Origin: Devosia salina
Lineage (GTDB): Bacteria; Pseudomonadota; Alphaproteobacteria; Rhizobiales; Devosiaceae
Reading direction: 5' to 3'
Assembly (NCBI RefSeq): GCF_019504385.1
Contig: NZ_CP080590.1
Location: 2,336,001 to 2,400,000, forward strand
DNA: 64,000 nucleotides
Shown: in pieces, positions 1 through 9,213 of the stretch
Numbering within the stretch: position 1 is the first letter of the stretch
Layout: every line of letters starts with the position of its first letter
The notes under the pieces: model-generated
Told to the model about the DNA's origin: nothing
The model's database searches: none
The model's input: only the letters and a program-made list of their open reading frames with translations
Made by a program: the position numbers and the translations under genes

Positions 1-290
1 TGGCGCGCGTCCACCGACCGCCAGATCAGCGACACCTCGCCCACCAGCTTCCCATCGTCCAGCGTTTCGACGGCCAGCACGATCCGATCTCCCTCCTCGG
101 CAAAGCCGGTCTGGGCGGTGCGCTGCTGGATCGCCAGGGCGCATTCTTCGCGGCTGAGCGGCGGGTCGAAGAGATAGCGCGCCACATCCTCACGACCGCG
201 ATAGCCGAATACCGCATCGACATCCCCCCGGGTGAAGGGTCGCAGGCGCAGCCGGTCGGTCGTCAATGGAAAATCGGGATGCAGCGCCAT
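1..290 (-). CDS. GNAT family N-acetyltransferase (RimJ-like), 3' part missing
   Basis: The N-terminal 96 or so residues are present and the gene runs off the window start. The protein begins MALHPDFPLTTDRLRLRPF, the typical opening of RimJ/RimL-type GNAT acetyltransferases, in which a first strand (TxRLxLRP) is followed by a helix (GDVDAVFGY). A beta strand resembling LVGEVSLIWR is visible near the truncated end. The start is set by ATG at 290 preceded by a GGGAGGG ribosome site. Members transfer acetyl from acetyl-CoA to an amine; the substrate cannot be told from this fragment. Family assignment is good, function unknown. Confidence 0.8.
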   Translation of the reverse strand, partial: MALHPDFPLTTDRLRLRPFTRGDVDAVFGYRGREDVARYLFDPPLSREECALAIQQRTAQTGFAEEGDRIVLAVETLDDGKLVGEVSLIWRSVDAR

Positions 291-382
291 GGTCCCTCCC
301 CGGGCGCGGCACTGTCACCCTGCGAACGCCACTTGGCAAGCAGTGCTTGCGGCCCCGCGAGCCGCATGCCAGCCTGCCGCCC

Positions 383-826
383 ATGAGCACCCATGACCTG
401 CCTGAACTCGATCTCGCGGCCAGCTGCGATTGCGGCGCGGTCACCCTCGCCATCAAGGGGCGCCCGGTCTCCATGTTCCAGTGCGCCTGCCAGAACTGCC
501 AGAAGGCGTCGGGCAGCGGACACTCCTCCATCGTTCTGTTCCCAGTGGCTGCAACCAAAGTCACCGGAGCAACCAAAAGCTTCGTGCGGCCAGCTGATTC
601 GGGGGCGAACTTCACCCGTCACTTCTGCCCCGAATGCGGCACCACCATCTTCGCCGAGTCGTCGCGTGCTCCAGCCTTCCGCATCGTTCCGGTGGGTCTT
701 TTTGCCGGCCAGAACGACTGGTACGTGCCCAACCAGCTGATCTTTGCCCGCAGCCAGGCCGGCTGGGACCTGATCGACGACCACATCCCCCACCATTCCG
801 CCTACCGACCGGAGACACACAGATGA
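383..826 (+). CDS. GFA family (CENP-V/GFA domain) protein
   Basis: This is a 147-residue protein with the zinc-binding cysteine pattern of the GFA fold: SCDCGAV near residue 15, QCACQNCQ near residue 35, and HFCPECGT near residue 80. Family members include glutathione-dependent formaldehyde-activating enzymes, but most are of unknown activity. The upstream in-frame extension to 266 was rejected because homology begins close to MSTHDLPELD. Its stop overlaps the start of the TfoX-like gene (ATGA), so the two are translationally coupled. Function beyond zinc binding is inference. Confidence 0.8.
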   Translation: MSTHDLPELDLAASCDCGAVTLAIKGRPVSMFQCACQNCQKASGSGHSSIVLFPVAATKVTGATKSFVRPADSGANFTRHFCPECGTTIFAESSRAPAFRIVPVGLFAGQNDWYVPNQLIFARSQAGWDLIDDHIPHHSAYRPETHR

Positions 827-1155
827 GCATGGCGTCGGAGGAGCTGGCAAACCGCATCCGGGACCTGTTGCCCAATGCCGCCATCCGCGAGCAGAAGATG
901 TTCGGTGGCATTGCCTTCATGCTCGAGGGCAACATGCTGGTGGGCCCGATGAAGGACGGCTCGTTGCTGGTGCGCGTGGGCAAGGAAGGGATGGACAAGG
1001 CCCTCGCCCTGCCCGGCGCCGGCATCATGACCATGGGCAGCAAGACCATGACGGGTTTCGTGGTGGTCTCTGGCGACGCGATCGAGGAGGATTTCGCGCT
1101 CGGCGAATGGATCGACCGCGCCCACGCCTTCGTAAAGTCGCTGCCGCCGAAATAG
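823..1155 (+). CDS. TfoX N-terminal domain protein
   Basis: This 110-residue protein matches the TfoX_N fold: an early helix (ELANRIRDLL), then KMFGGIAFMLEGNM, then a strand DGSLLVRVG, and a C-terminal FVKSLPPK. Only the N-terminal domain is present, as in the many stand-alone alphaproteobacterial TfoX-like proteins, so it should not be read as a competence regulator. It overlaps the GFA gene by four bases (ATGA). Role unknown. Confidence 0.82.
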   Translation: MSMASEELANRIRDLLPNAAIREQKMFGGIAFMLEGNMLVGPMKDGSLLVRVGKEGMDKALALPGAGIMTMGSKTMTGFVVVSGDAIEEDFALGEWIDRAHAFVKSLPPK

Positions 1156-1275
1156 CTCCGCCCTATCCGGCAAGGCCCCTTGCCGAGCCCGTCTTTGCGC
1201 TTTGCGCTGGCGGTGCTATACGGGCGGCCGAACTCGGCCAAGGGCCCGAAACAGCATTTGCAAGGGAGCAATTCG

Positions 1276-2487
1276 ATGAGCAAGATCAAAGTCGCCAACC
1301 CGGTCGTCGACCTCGACGGCGATGAGATGACCCGCATCATCTGGCAGGCGATCAAGGACAAGCTCATCCATCCCTATCTCGATCTGCCGATCGAATATTA
1401 CGACCTCTCGGTCGAGAACCGCGACGCCACCAATGACCAGGTGACCGTGGACGCCGCCAATGCCATCAAGAAGCATGGCGTCGGCATCAAGTGCGCCACC
1501 ATCACCCCCGACGAGCAGCGCGTCGAGGAATTCAAGCTCAAGAAGATGTGGAAGTCGCCCAACGGCACCATCCGCAACATCCTGGGCGGCGTGATCTTCC
1601 GCGAGCCCATCATCTGCAAGAACGTGCCGCGCCTGGTGCCGGGCTGGACCCAGCCGATCATCGTCGGCCGCCATGCCTTTGGCGATCAGTACCGCGCCAC
1701 CGACTTCAAGTTCCCCGGCAAGGGCACGCTGACCATCAAGTTCACCGGCGAAGATGGCGAAGTCATCGAGCACGAAGTGTTCCAGGCCCCGGGCGCAGGC
1801 GTCGCCATGGCCATGTACAATCTCGACGACTCGATCCGCGATTTCGCCTATTCGAGCTTCAACTACGGCCTCGCCCGCGGCGTGCCGGTCTACCTCTCCA
1901 CCAAAAACACCATCCTCAAGGCCTATGACGGGCGCTTCAAGGACATCTTCCAGGAAATCTACGACGCCGAGTTCAAGGACAAGTTCGAAGCCAAGAAGAT
2001 CTGGTACGAGCACCGCCTGATCGACGACATGGTCGCCTCGGCGCTCAAGTGGTCCGGCGGCTATGTCTGGGCGTGCAAGAACTATGACGGCGACGTGCAG
2101 TCCGACATCGTGGCACAGGGCTTCGGCTCGCTGGGCCTGATGACCTCGGTTCTCGCCACGCCCGATGGCAAGATCGTGGAAGCCGAGGCCGCCCACGGCA
2201 CTGTCACCCGCCACTACCGTCAGCACCAGCAGGGCAAGGAAACCTCGACCAATTCGACCGCGTCGATCTTCGCCTGGACCCGTGGCCTCGCCCACCGCGC
2301 CAAGCTCGACAACAATGCCGAACTGGCCAAGTTTGCCGAGACGCTGGAGAAGGTCACCGTCGACACCATCGAGGAAGGCAAGATGACCAAGGACCTGGCC
2401 CTGCTCGTCGGCCCGGACCAGCCCTGGCTGACCACGCTGGGCTTCCTCGATGCCATTGACCAGAACCTGCAGAAGGCCATGGCGTAA
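1276..2487 (+). CDS. icd: NADP-dependent isocitrate dehydrogenase
   Basis: The 403-residue protein oxidatively decarboxylates isocitrate to 2-oxoglutarate in the TCA cycle. It begins MSKIKVANPVVDLDGDEMTR, as do the dimeric, eukaryote-like IDH enzymes common in Hyphomicrobiales. Visible signatures include NGTIRN (substrate site) and EAAHGTVTRHYR (NADP-binding region). Length is normal for this subfamily. The start at 1276 follows AAGGGAGC; an upstream in-frame extension to 1180 lacks family similarity. It is monocistronic, with a strong terminator directly after it. Confidence 0.96.
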   Translation: MSKIKVANPVVDLDGDEMTRIIWQAIKDKLIHPYLDLPIEYYDLSVENRDATNDQVTVDAANAIKKHGVGIKCATITPDEQRVEEFKLKKMWKSPNGTIRNILGGVIFREPIICKNVPRLVPGWTQPIIVGRHAFGDQYRATDFKFPGKGTLTIKFTGEDGEVIEHEVFQAPGAGVAMAMYNLDDSIRDFAYSSFNYGLARGVPVYLSTKNTILKAYDGRFKDIFQEIYDAEFKDKFEAKKIWYEHRLIDDMVASALKWSGGYVWACKNYDGDVQSDIVAQGFGSLGLMTSVLATPDGKIVEAEAAHGTVTRHYRQHQQGKETSTNSTASIFAWTRGLAHRAKLDNNAELAKFAETLEKVTVDTIEEGKMTKDLALLVGPDQPWLTTLGFLDAIDQNLQKAMA

Positions 2488-2510
2488 GCCAGCCGGCCTG
2501 CCAAAGACCA

Positions 2511-2538
2511 AGCCGGGGCATCTGCCCCGGCTTTTTTG
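2511..2538 (+). terminator. Intrinsic terminator of icd
   Basis: AGCCGGGGCA and TGCCCCGGCT form a GC-rich stem followed by a run of T, 24 bases after the icd stop. Confidence 0.9.
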
Positions 2539-2663
2539 TTGCCCTCTAGGTCACATCGATGTGCCTATCAAGGGTGGCGCCGTCAAATTCACCGCCCCGG
2601 CGGTGCTTGAACCTGGCAGGCGCGCACCCATCTCCCATTGAGCGCATAGAGGGAGACGCATCA

Positions 2664-3398
2664 ATGAAAACCAGGAACGCCTTGCTTGCCGCCGGCCTTG
2701 CCGGCCTCGCCCTGTCCGGCTCTGCCCAGGCCCAGGAAAAGACCTTCGATCTGTCCGGCTTTACCGGCGTGGACATCGCCACCGGCCTCGATGCCAATGT
2801 GTCGCTGGCGGACAGCTTCAGCATCCGCGCCCATTCGCGCAGCGCCGATGCCCTCGACAATCTCGACCTCAGGGTCGAGAACGGCGTGCTGGTCGCCCGC
2901 ATCGAGAGCAATTTCCTCGATTTCATCCTGAAAGGCGGCCTGGTCGGCATGCTGTTCAACAGCGGCAATGCGGTCACGCTGGACATCACCCTGCCTGCCC
3001 TGCACGCGGCATCGGCCAGTTCCGGCGCGGACATCACGCTCAACGGCATTGCCGCGGACACTCTTAAACTCGATGCGTCCAGCGGCGCCGACATTACCCT
3101 CGAAAACGCCCGGCTGCGTCAGCTTGATGCCAATGCGTCGAGCGGTTCGGACATTTCCGTCTCGGGCACCGCCGAAACGATCAACCTGGACGCGTCCAGC
3201 GGTTCCGATATCAGCGCCGACGCCCTGGAGGCAAAGTCCGGCGATCTGCAGGCATCGAGTGGCGCCAATATCAGCGCCCGCCTGTCCGAGCGGGTTCGCG
3301 CCGCGGCCTCCAGCGGTGGCGATATCGAGGTCGAAGGCAATCCGCAGCAGCGCGATGTGGATACATCGAGCGGCGGCGATGTGAGCTTTGACGACTGA
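2664..3398 (+). CDS. Secreted DUF2807 (head-GIN) beta-repeat protein
   Basis: This 244-residue protein has a signal peptide (MKTRNALLAAGLAGLALSG, cut near AQAQ) and then a DUF2807-type beta-solenoid. The C-terminal half repeats a motif of about 20 residues built on ASSGADI/ASSGSDI at least seven times (from about residue 115 to the end), as expected for stacked beta coils. Such proteins are exported to the periplasm or outer surface and have no assigned enzymatic role. The ATG at 2664 is preceded by AGGGAGACG. It is convergent with the VWA gene. Confidence 0.8.
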   Translation: MKTRNALLAAGLAGLALSGSAQAQEKTFDLSGFTGVDIATGLDANVSLADSFSIRAHSRSADALDNLDLRVENGVLVARIESNFLDFILKGGLVGMLFNSGNAVTLDITLPALHAASASSGADITLNGIAADTLKLDASSGADITLENARLRQLDANASSGSDISVSGTAETINLDASSGSDISADALEAKSGDLQASSGANISARLSERVRAAASSGGDIEVEGNPQQRDVDTSSGGDVSFDD

Positions 3399-3400
3399 CG

Positions 3401-3429
3401 AAAAAAGGGCGCCACCGGGGCGCCCTTCT
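3401..3429 (-). terminator. Terminator of the VWA gene (probably bidirectional)
   Basis: AAGGGCGCC/GGCGCCCTT is a perfect 9-bp stem. Read on the minus strand it is followed by TTTTTT, and on the plus strand by CTTCTCC, so it best terminates the minus-strand VWA gene. Confidence 0.85.
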
Positions 3430-3448
3430 CCATTCCGTCCGGCCTGAC

Positions 3449-5122
3449 CTATTTGGTCTTTGACTTGGCAGCGCCCTTTTCGACGGTGACCTCGGTCCGC
3501 TCCCCGGCTGTCACCGAGAACGGGGTCTCGGTGACACTGTCATCGGCATAGCGGGTGACCACCACATAGTCGCCACTCGGCAGGGTGGTTTGGTATTCCC
3601 CGCCATAGCCGTAGCCGACTTCGGCACGATTGCCCTGAATGTCCTTCTTGGCCGCATAGAGGTTGAACGCATCGGCTTCGGGCATGGTCAGGGCCACGAC
3701 CCCGGCCTCGAGAATGCCCATCACCTCCACCCGCTCACCGCTGGCCACGGTGAAGGGAACTTCGACCGAGGCTTCACCCATGCGCACCACCGCAACGTAG
3801 TCGCCCGGCGGCAATTGATATTCATTGCCGGGGCCGTAGCCATAGCCCACTTCCTCGCGCGATCCATCGATCGCCTTGGCGGCCTTGAACACATTTACGG
3901 CCATGCCGCCGTCCTCCACCGCCATGCCCTCGACATAGGCGGCATTGACCACTGCCAGGCCGACGCCGGCAATCAGGTCCTTCTCGACGGTTTCACCTGC
4001 CGCCAGGGTGAAGGTCTCGGAAACCTCGCCTTCGCCAACCCTGGCCTTGATGGTGATTTCGCCGGCGGGAATGCGGAACGTGCCCTCGCCATAGCCATAG
4101 GTGTCGCCGCCGGGATAGTAGACATTGAGCGCAGCCCCATCGCTGACGGGTTGGCCTTCAGCCGCAAAAGCCCGCAGGACCACCACGCCCGCATTGAGCA
4201 CGACATAGGGGGCGGCCAGTTCGTCCGCCGACACGCTGACCGGCAGGGTTACGGCAGCCTCGCCATAACGCACCTCCAGCTCGTATTCGCCCGGTTCGAC
4301 AAACCTGCTCGGAATGTCATAGCCGTAGTCGATGCTCTCCTCGCCCTGGCGCAGGGTCCAGGCAAAGCCATCGTCATTGGCGTCGGTCAGCGGCTCGCCG
4401 CCTTCGGCCAGCACGGCTTCGATGGTAAAATTGGTCTCGAGCGCCGCCGGTTCGGGCTCTGGTTCCGGCGCAGGCGCAGGCTCCGGCGCGGCCTGTGCCA
4501 CCTCGGCGACGGTTTCGGTCAGCGCCGCAACCAGATCGTCGCCATTCTGCGCCGAGAGATATTTCCCGCCCGTATTCTCGGCGAGGCAGGCGACCTGCCG
4601 CCCCTCCTCGTCCGAGAGTCCGAACCCGAGCACATGCGTGGTGAAGTCGATGCCCTGAGATTCCAGTTCATTGCCGAGGGCGCAAGGATCGACCTCGCAG
4701 GTCTCGAGCCCATCGGTGATCAGGATCACCGTCGCCTTTTCCTCGGTAAACCGCAGCGCTTCGGCGGCCATGCGCACCGCGTCGCTGAGCGGGGTCATCC
4801 CCTTGGGATTGATCTCGTCCGCCGCCGCGGCAATGGCAGCGCCGCTGCCCGCCGCGGGCTCGACCAGCATCTCGATATCGGCGCAATTGCCCTTTTCGCG
4901 ATGCCCATAGGTCATCAGGCCCAGTTCGAGATCGGCCGGCAGTTCGGCCAGCACCGAGGCGAGCGTTTCGCGCGCAATGGTGATGCGCGCCTCTCCCTCG
5001 ATCTGCGCCCACATCGAGCCCGATCCATCCAGCACGATGATGGCCTTTTCGGCCGCAGCGGCAGGAAATGCCAGCCCCAGCGCCAAAGCGGCACCCATTA
5101 TCGCCTTGCCCAGTATCTTCAT
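3449..5122 (-). CDS. Secreted VWA-domain protein with beta-repeat C-terminus
   Basis: This 557-residue protein has a signal peptide (MKILGKAIMGAALALGLAF, cut after AAAA). A von Willebrand A domain of about 190 residues follows with an intact MIDAS motif DGSGSMW, a TPLSDA-type threonine and ITDGLETC. A Pro/Glu linker (PAPEPEPEP) leads to several repeated beta modules, two or three of which end in GYGYG-type turns; they resemble carboxypeptidase-regulatory/PEGA-like folds. The start at 5122 follows GGAGGG; an in-frame extension upstream lacks these signals. It is probably a periplasmic or surface metal-dependent adhesion or protein-binding factor. The partner is unknown. Confidence 0.82.
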   Translation of the reverse strand: MKILGKAIMGAALALGLAFPAAAAEKAIIVLDGSGSMWAQIEGEARITIARETLASVLAELPADLELGLMTYGHREKGNCADIEMLVEPAAGSGAAIAAAADEINPKGMTPLSDAVRMAAEALRFTEEKATVILITDGLETCEVDPCALGNELESQGIDFTTHVLGFGLSDEEGRQVACLAENTGGKYLSAQNGDDLVAALTETVAEVAQAAPEPAPAPEPEPEPAALETNFTIEAVLAEGGEPLTDANDDGFAWTLRQGEESIDYGYDIPSRFVEPGEYELEVRYGEAAVTLPVSVSADELAAPYVVLNAGVVVLRAFAAEGQPVSDGAALNVYYPGGDTYGYGEGTFRIPAGEITIKARVGEGEVSETFTLAAGETVEKDLIAGVGLAVVNAAYVEGMAVEDGGMAVNVFKAAKAIDGSREEVGYGYGPGNEYQLPPGDYVAVVRMGEASVEVPFTVASGERVEVMGILEAGVVALTMPEADAFNLYAAKKDIQGNRAEVGYGYGGEYQTTLPSGDYVVVTRYADDSVTETPFSVTAGERTEVTVEKGAAKSKTK

Positions 5123-5446
5123 CAAAATAGCCCTCCAGAAACTTGGCGTCGCCACGACCCGGCGACCGCGCGCAACTTGGCCACGCCGACGATGAAGCCA
5201 GCATGAACGGTCGGTTCAGACTTGCCATGCGGCCCGCGGCGATTGTCTGCCAGTCTGGCCCGAAAACCTCCGCACCGACAGAAGAATCGCTTTCTGGTCG
5301 TCTGGGCCCCTGGACACATAGCGGGATCGGCCGCAGAGCCTTGACCGCGCCGGTGCAAATCCCCGTTTTGTCCCAATGACGGACGTCGGCCGGGCCTTTA
5401 TGGTGTGTACACCTCCCTTTGAGTCCGCTCCTTTCTGATTTGGATA
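5123..5446. other. Intergenic region without recognised gene
   Basis: These 324 bases separate two divergent genes (VWA and DMT transporter) and must hold both promoters. No tRNA, riboswitch or convincing short gene was seen. Short open frames inside it lack ribosome sites. Confidence 0.5.
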
Positions 5447-6337
5447 ATGTTGATGCCCCTCGGCGTCGTTCTTGCCTTTCTGGCCTATGCCAGTTTTTCC
5501 GTCGCCGATGCGCTGATCAAGGCCACGGGCCCCGCCCTCTCGGTCTTCGAGATCGCTTTTTTCACCACCAGTTTCTCGATCATTCCGGCCATGCTGACCA
5601 AGCGCGGCGAGCGCTGGCGCGATGCCTACAAGCTGCATCATCCCTGGTTGGTGCATCTGCGCTGCCTGACCGCCATTACCGGCACCGCCTGCGTGATGTA
5701 TGCCTTCACCCACATCGCCTTTGCCGATGTCTATTCGATCGGCTTTACCACCCCGCTCTTCGTCACGCTGCTCTCGGTGCTGGTCCTGCGCGAACACGTG
5801 GCGCTGCATCGCTGGGTGCTGCTGTTCATCAGCTTCATGGGCGTGGTGCTGGTGATCCGGCCGGGCCTGCGCGCCCTGGAAACCGGGCACTTCGTGATGA
5901 TGCTCGGCGCCGTCATGGGCGCCATCACCACCACCGTGCTGCGCCACGTGGCCCAGAAGGAGCGCCGCGTAAGCCTGGTGGGGCTGCAGGTGCTCTATTC
6001 GGCCATCGTCAATGCCGCGCTCATGGCCCCGACCTTCGTGCTGCCCACACCTGCCCAGCTCGGCGTGCTGCTGGGCATCGGCCTTCTGGGCGGCATGGGC
6101 GGCCTGCTGCTGATCCAGGCCAGCAAGCAGACGCCGGCCAACCTGATAGCGCCGGTACAGTATAGCCAGCTGATCTGGGCCATCCTGTTCGGCGCACTCT
6201 TCTTCGGCGAATATCCCGACTGGATTGCCATCATCGGCATGCTGATCGTGGTCGGGGCGGGGCTGCTCAATGTTCTCACGGAAAAGACGCCCATCCGCTG
6301 GAAGCCGCGCATCTTCTTCTTCCGCATCGGGCAATAG
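5447..6337 (+). CDS. DMT superfamily transporter (EamA family)
   Basis: The 296-residue protein is an inner-membrane permease with about ten hydrophobic helices in two homologous EamA halves, e.g. the first helix GVVLAFLAYASFSVADALIK and the last pair LIWAILFGALFFGEYP and AIIGMLIVVGAGLLN. The WAILFGALFFGE motif is characteristic of the second half of drug/metabolite exporters. The substrate is unknown. The start may be ATG 5447 or 5453. It is convergent with alaS, sharing a long hairpin. Confidence 0.88.
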   Translation: MLMPLGVVLAFLAYASFSVADALIKATGPALSVFEIAFFTTSFSIIPAMLTKRGERWRDAYKLHHPWLVHLRCLTAITGTACVMYAFTHIAFADVYSIGFTTPLFVTLLSVLVLREHVALHRWVLLFISFMGVVLVIRPGLRALETGHFVMMLGAVMGAITTTVLRHVAQKERRVSLVGLQVLYSAIVNAALMAPTFVLPTPAQLGVLLGIGLLGGMGGLLLIQASKQTPANLIAPVQYSQLIWAILFGALFFGEYPDWIAIIGMLIVVGAGLLNVLTEKTPIRWKPRIFFFRIGQ

Positions 6338-6340
6338 CCC

Positions 6341-6379
6341 AAAAAGCAGGGCCCCGGGTTTGACCCCGGGGCCCTGCTT
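6341..6379 (-). terminator. Strong terminator of alaS
   Basis: AGCAGGGCCCCGGG pairs with CCCGGGGCCCTGCT, a perfect 14-bp stem. A run of A on the plus strand (6341-6345) gives the U tract for minus-strand transcripts, so it terminates alaS. Confidence 0.88.
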
Positions 6380-6397
6380 GCAGCTATGACTGTGCGC

Positions 6398-9037
6398 CTA
6401 GATCAACGCCTTGATGGCTGCAATGGCGTCATTGGCCTTGGAGCCGTCCGGGCCGCCGCCCTGGGCCATGTCCGGCCGGCCGCCACCGCCCTGCCCGCCC
6501 AGAGCAGCCGTTGCCGACTTGATCAGCGTGCCGGCCGCATAGCGGCTGGTCAGATCATCGGTGACCCCGATGGCTACCGTGCCCTTGCCGTCATCGCCCT
6601 TGAGCACCATGACGACCACGCCGGACCCGATGCGTTTCTTTTCCGCATCGACCACCGACTTGATGTCCTTGGCAGCAACGCCTTCGACGACGCGCCCCAC
6701 AAAGGTGACGCCATTGACGGTCTCATTGGCGCCGGCGGCTTCACCGCCCCCGCCCAGCGCCAGCTTCTGCCGGGCATCGGCCAGCGCCTTTTCGGCGCTC
6801 TTGAGCTGGCCCTGCAGCGCCTCGATGCGGTCGAGCACCTCGTGCGTCCCGGAGCGGAGCAGACCCGCGGCCGAAGCGACGATCGCCGTATTGGCATTGC
6901 CGCGGTGACGGGCCGCATTGCCGGTCAGCGCCTCGATGCGGCGCACGCCGGCGGCCACGGCGCCTTCGGAGACAACCGACACCAGTCCGATGTCACCGGT
7001 GCGCCGCACATGCGTGCCGCCACACAGCTCCACCGACCACCCCAGACCATTGCCCGTGGGCTCGCCCATGGAGACCACCCGCACTTCATCGCCATATTTC
7101 TCGCCAAACAGCGCGCGGGCGCCCGAATCCTTGGCTTCCTCGACACCCATCAACCGTGTCTCGACCGGCGTGTTCTGCAGGATAATGGCATTGGCGATGT
7201 CCTCGACCTCGGCCATTTCCTGTGGGCTCATCGGCTTGGTGTGCACGAAGTCGAAACGCAGCCGCTCGGCCGATACCATCGAGCCCTTCTGGGCGACATG
7301 GTCGCCGAGCACGATGCGCAGCGCCTCGTGCAGCAAATGCGTGGCCGAATGGTTGGCGCGGATGGACGAACGGCGATCGTGATCGACCAGCAGCTCCACC
7401 GCCTGTCCGAGCCGGAGCGTGCCCTCGCTCACCTTCACCTTATGCGCGAAGACCCCGTGATGCTTGCCGGTATCGAGGACGTCGACCACGACCCCCTCGC
7501 CCTTGATGAGGCCGGTATCGCCAACCTGGCCGCCGCTCTCGCCATAAAAGGGCGTCTGGTTGACCACCACGATGCCCTCCTGCCCGGCAGCAATGGCATC
7601 CACCTCGGCGCCATCGACCAGCAGCGCCTTGACCTCGCCTTCGGCCGTCTCGGTCTCATAGCCGAGGAATTCGGTCGGGCCGAGCCGATCCGCCAACCCA
7701 TACCAGACGGTATCGGTCGCCGCTTCGCCCGAACCGGCCCAGTTCTTGCGGGCCTCGGCCTTCTGCTGCGCCATGGCGGCGTCGAAACCGGCCTGGTCCA
7801 CCGAAATGTTGCGCGAACGCAGCGCGTCCTGGGTCAGGTCGAGCGGGAAGCCATAGGTGTCGTAGAGCTTGAAGGCCGTGGCGCCATCGAGCACGGCGCC
7901 TTCGCCCAGATTGGCGGTCTCGGCTTCCAGGATCTGCAAGCCACGGCCCAGCGTCTTGAGGAAGCGCCCCTCCTCGAGCCGCACCGTCTCGGCGATCATC
8001 GCTTCGCCGCGGCTCAGTTCGGGATAGGCCTGGCCCATCTCGCGCACCAGGGTCGGCACCAGCTTGTGGATGACCGGCTCGGAAGCACCCAGCAGGGTCG
8101 CATGGCGCATGGCGCGGCGCATGATCCGGCGCAGCACATAGCCACGCCCCTCATTGGAGGGCAGCACGCCTTCGGCGATGAGGAAGCTCATCGACCTCAA
8201 ATGATCGGCAATGACGCGGAGGCTGCGGTTGCCCGGGCCATTGACATCGGCATTGGTGGCATTGGCCGCGGCGCCGATCAGCGCCTTGAACAGGTCAATG
8301 TCGTAATTGTCGTGCACGCCCTGCATCACCGCCGCGATGCGCTCAAGGCCCATGCCTGTATCGATCGAGGGGCGCGGCAGGCCGGTGCGCGAACCGTCGG
8401 CATGCTGCTCGAACTGCATGAACACCAGGTTCCAGATCTCGATCCAGCGATCGCCATCCTCGTCCGGCGAGCCCGGAGGGCCGCCCCAGATCTTGTCGCC
8501 ATGGTCGTAGAAGATTTCCGAGCACGGTCCGCAGGGGCCCGTATCGCCCATCTGCCAGAAGTTCGACTTGGCGCCGAGCCGCACGATGCGATCCTCGGAC
8601 AGGCCGGCAATCTTCTTCCACAACGCCATCGCCTCGTCATCGTCCTGATAGACGGTGACCATCAGCTTTTCCTTGGGCAGGCCCCAATCCTTGGTCAGCA
8701 GGTTCCAGGCCAGTTCGATCGCCCGGTCCTTGAAATAGTCGCCAAAGGAGAAATTCCCCAGCATTTCAAAGAAGGTGTGGTGCCGCGCGGTGAACCCCAC
8801 ATTGTCGAGGTCATTGTGCTTGCCACCCGCCCGCACGCATTTCTGCGCTGTCGTGGCGGTGGAATAGGGGCGCTTTTCGACGCCGGTAAAGACGTTCTTG
8901 AATTGCACCATGCCCGCATTGGTGAACATCAGCGTCGGATCGTTGCGCGGCACCAGGGGGCTCGACGACACGGCCTCATGGCCGTTGCGGGCAAAATAGC
9001 CGGTAAAGCTCGAACGGAGGTCGTTTACGCTGGTCAT
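6398..9037 (-). CDS. alaS: Alanyl-tRNA synthetase
   Basis: The 879-residue enzyme charges tRNA-Ala. It begins MTSVNDLRSSFTGYFARNGH and carries the class II catalytic core (RNDPTLMFTNAGMVQFKN, GNFSFGDYFK). The editing domain has zinc ligands in NHSATHLLHEAL (about residue 565) and CGGTHVRRTGDIG (about residue 672). A C-Ala domain contains RPDMAQGGGPD near the end. Full length for the family. The start at 9037 gives the conserved N-terminus; an upstream extension to 9076 is not conserved. It follows recA on the same strand, separated by the recA terminator, a common alaS-recA order. Confidence 0.97.
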   Translation of the reverse strand: MTSVNDLRSSFTGYFARNGHEAVSSSPLVPRNDPTLMFTNAGMVQFKNVFTGVEKRPYSTATTAQKCVRAGGKHNDLDNVGFTARHHTFFEMLGNFSFGDYFKDRAIELAWNLLTKDWGLPKEKLMVTVYQDDDEAMALWKKIAGLSEDRIVRLGAKSNFWQMGDTGPCGPCSEIFYDHGDKIWGGPPGSPDEDGDRWIEIWNLVFMQFEQHADGSRTGLPRPSIDTGMGLERIAAVMQGVHDNYDIDLFKALIGAAANATNADVNGPGNRSLRVIADHLRSMSFLIAEGVLPSNEGRGYVLRRIMRRAMRHATLLGASEPVIHKLVPTLVREMGQAYPELSRGEAMIAETVRLEEGRFLKTLGRGLQILEAETANLGEGAVLDGATAFKLYDTYGFPLDLTQDALRSRNISVDQAGFDAAMAQQKAEARKNWAGSGEAATDTVWYGLADRLGPTEFLGYETETAEGEVKALLVDGAEVDAIAAGQEGIVVVNQTPFYGESGGQVGDTGLIKGEGVVVDVLDTGKHHGVFAHKVKVSEGTLRLGQAVELLVDHDRRSSIRANHSATHLLHEALRIVLGDHVAQKGSMVSAERLRFDFVHTKPMSPQEMAEVEDIANAIILQNTPVETRLMGVEEAKDSGARALFGEKYGDEVRVVSMGEPTGNGLGWSVELCGGTHVRRTGDIGLVSVVSEGAVAAGVRRIEALTGNAARHRGNANTAIVASAAGLLRSGTHEVLDRIEALQGQLKSAEKALADARQKLALGGGGEAAGANETVNGVTFVGRVVEGVAAKDIKSVVDAEKKRIGSGVVVMVLKGDDGKGTVAIGVTDDLTSRYAAGTLIKSATAALGGQGGGGRPDMAQGGGPDGSKANDAIAAIKALI

Positions 9038-9157
9038 GCAGAGGCTTTCATGGCGAGCGGGCGCGTCCGCGCCCAAAGAACTAATTTCCGGGGCTTTCTA
9101 TCCCGCAGCACTTGGACCTGTCCAGCATTGCGGCATCGCCTGCAGCGTCCAGAAGAC

Positions 9158-9188
9158 AAGAAAAAAGGCACCGGTGAACCGGTGCCTC
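9158..9188 (-). terminator. Intrinsic terminator of recA
   Basis: On the minus strand GGCACCGGTTCACCGGTGCC is followed by TTTTTTC. It lies 26 bases after the recA stop. Confidence 0.92.
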
Positions 9189-9213
9189 AAATCACTGCAT
9201 GGGATCGGGAGGA

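Noticed and set aside
3590..5206. Long open frame opposite the VWA gene
   Set aside because: The minus strand encodes a signal peptide and an intact VWA domain, so the plus frame is a shadow.
5300..5400. tRNA-like stretch (GGTGCAAATCCCC) before the transporter gene
   Set aside because: No cloverleaf arms or CCA-proximal pairing can be formed around it.
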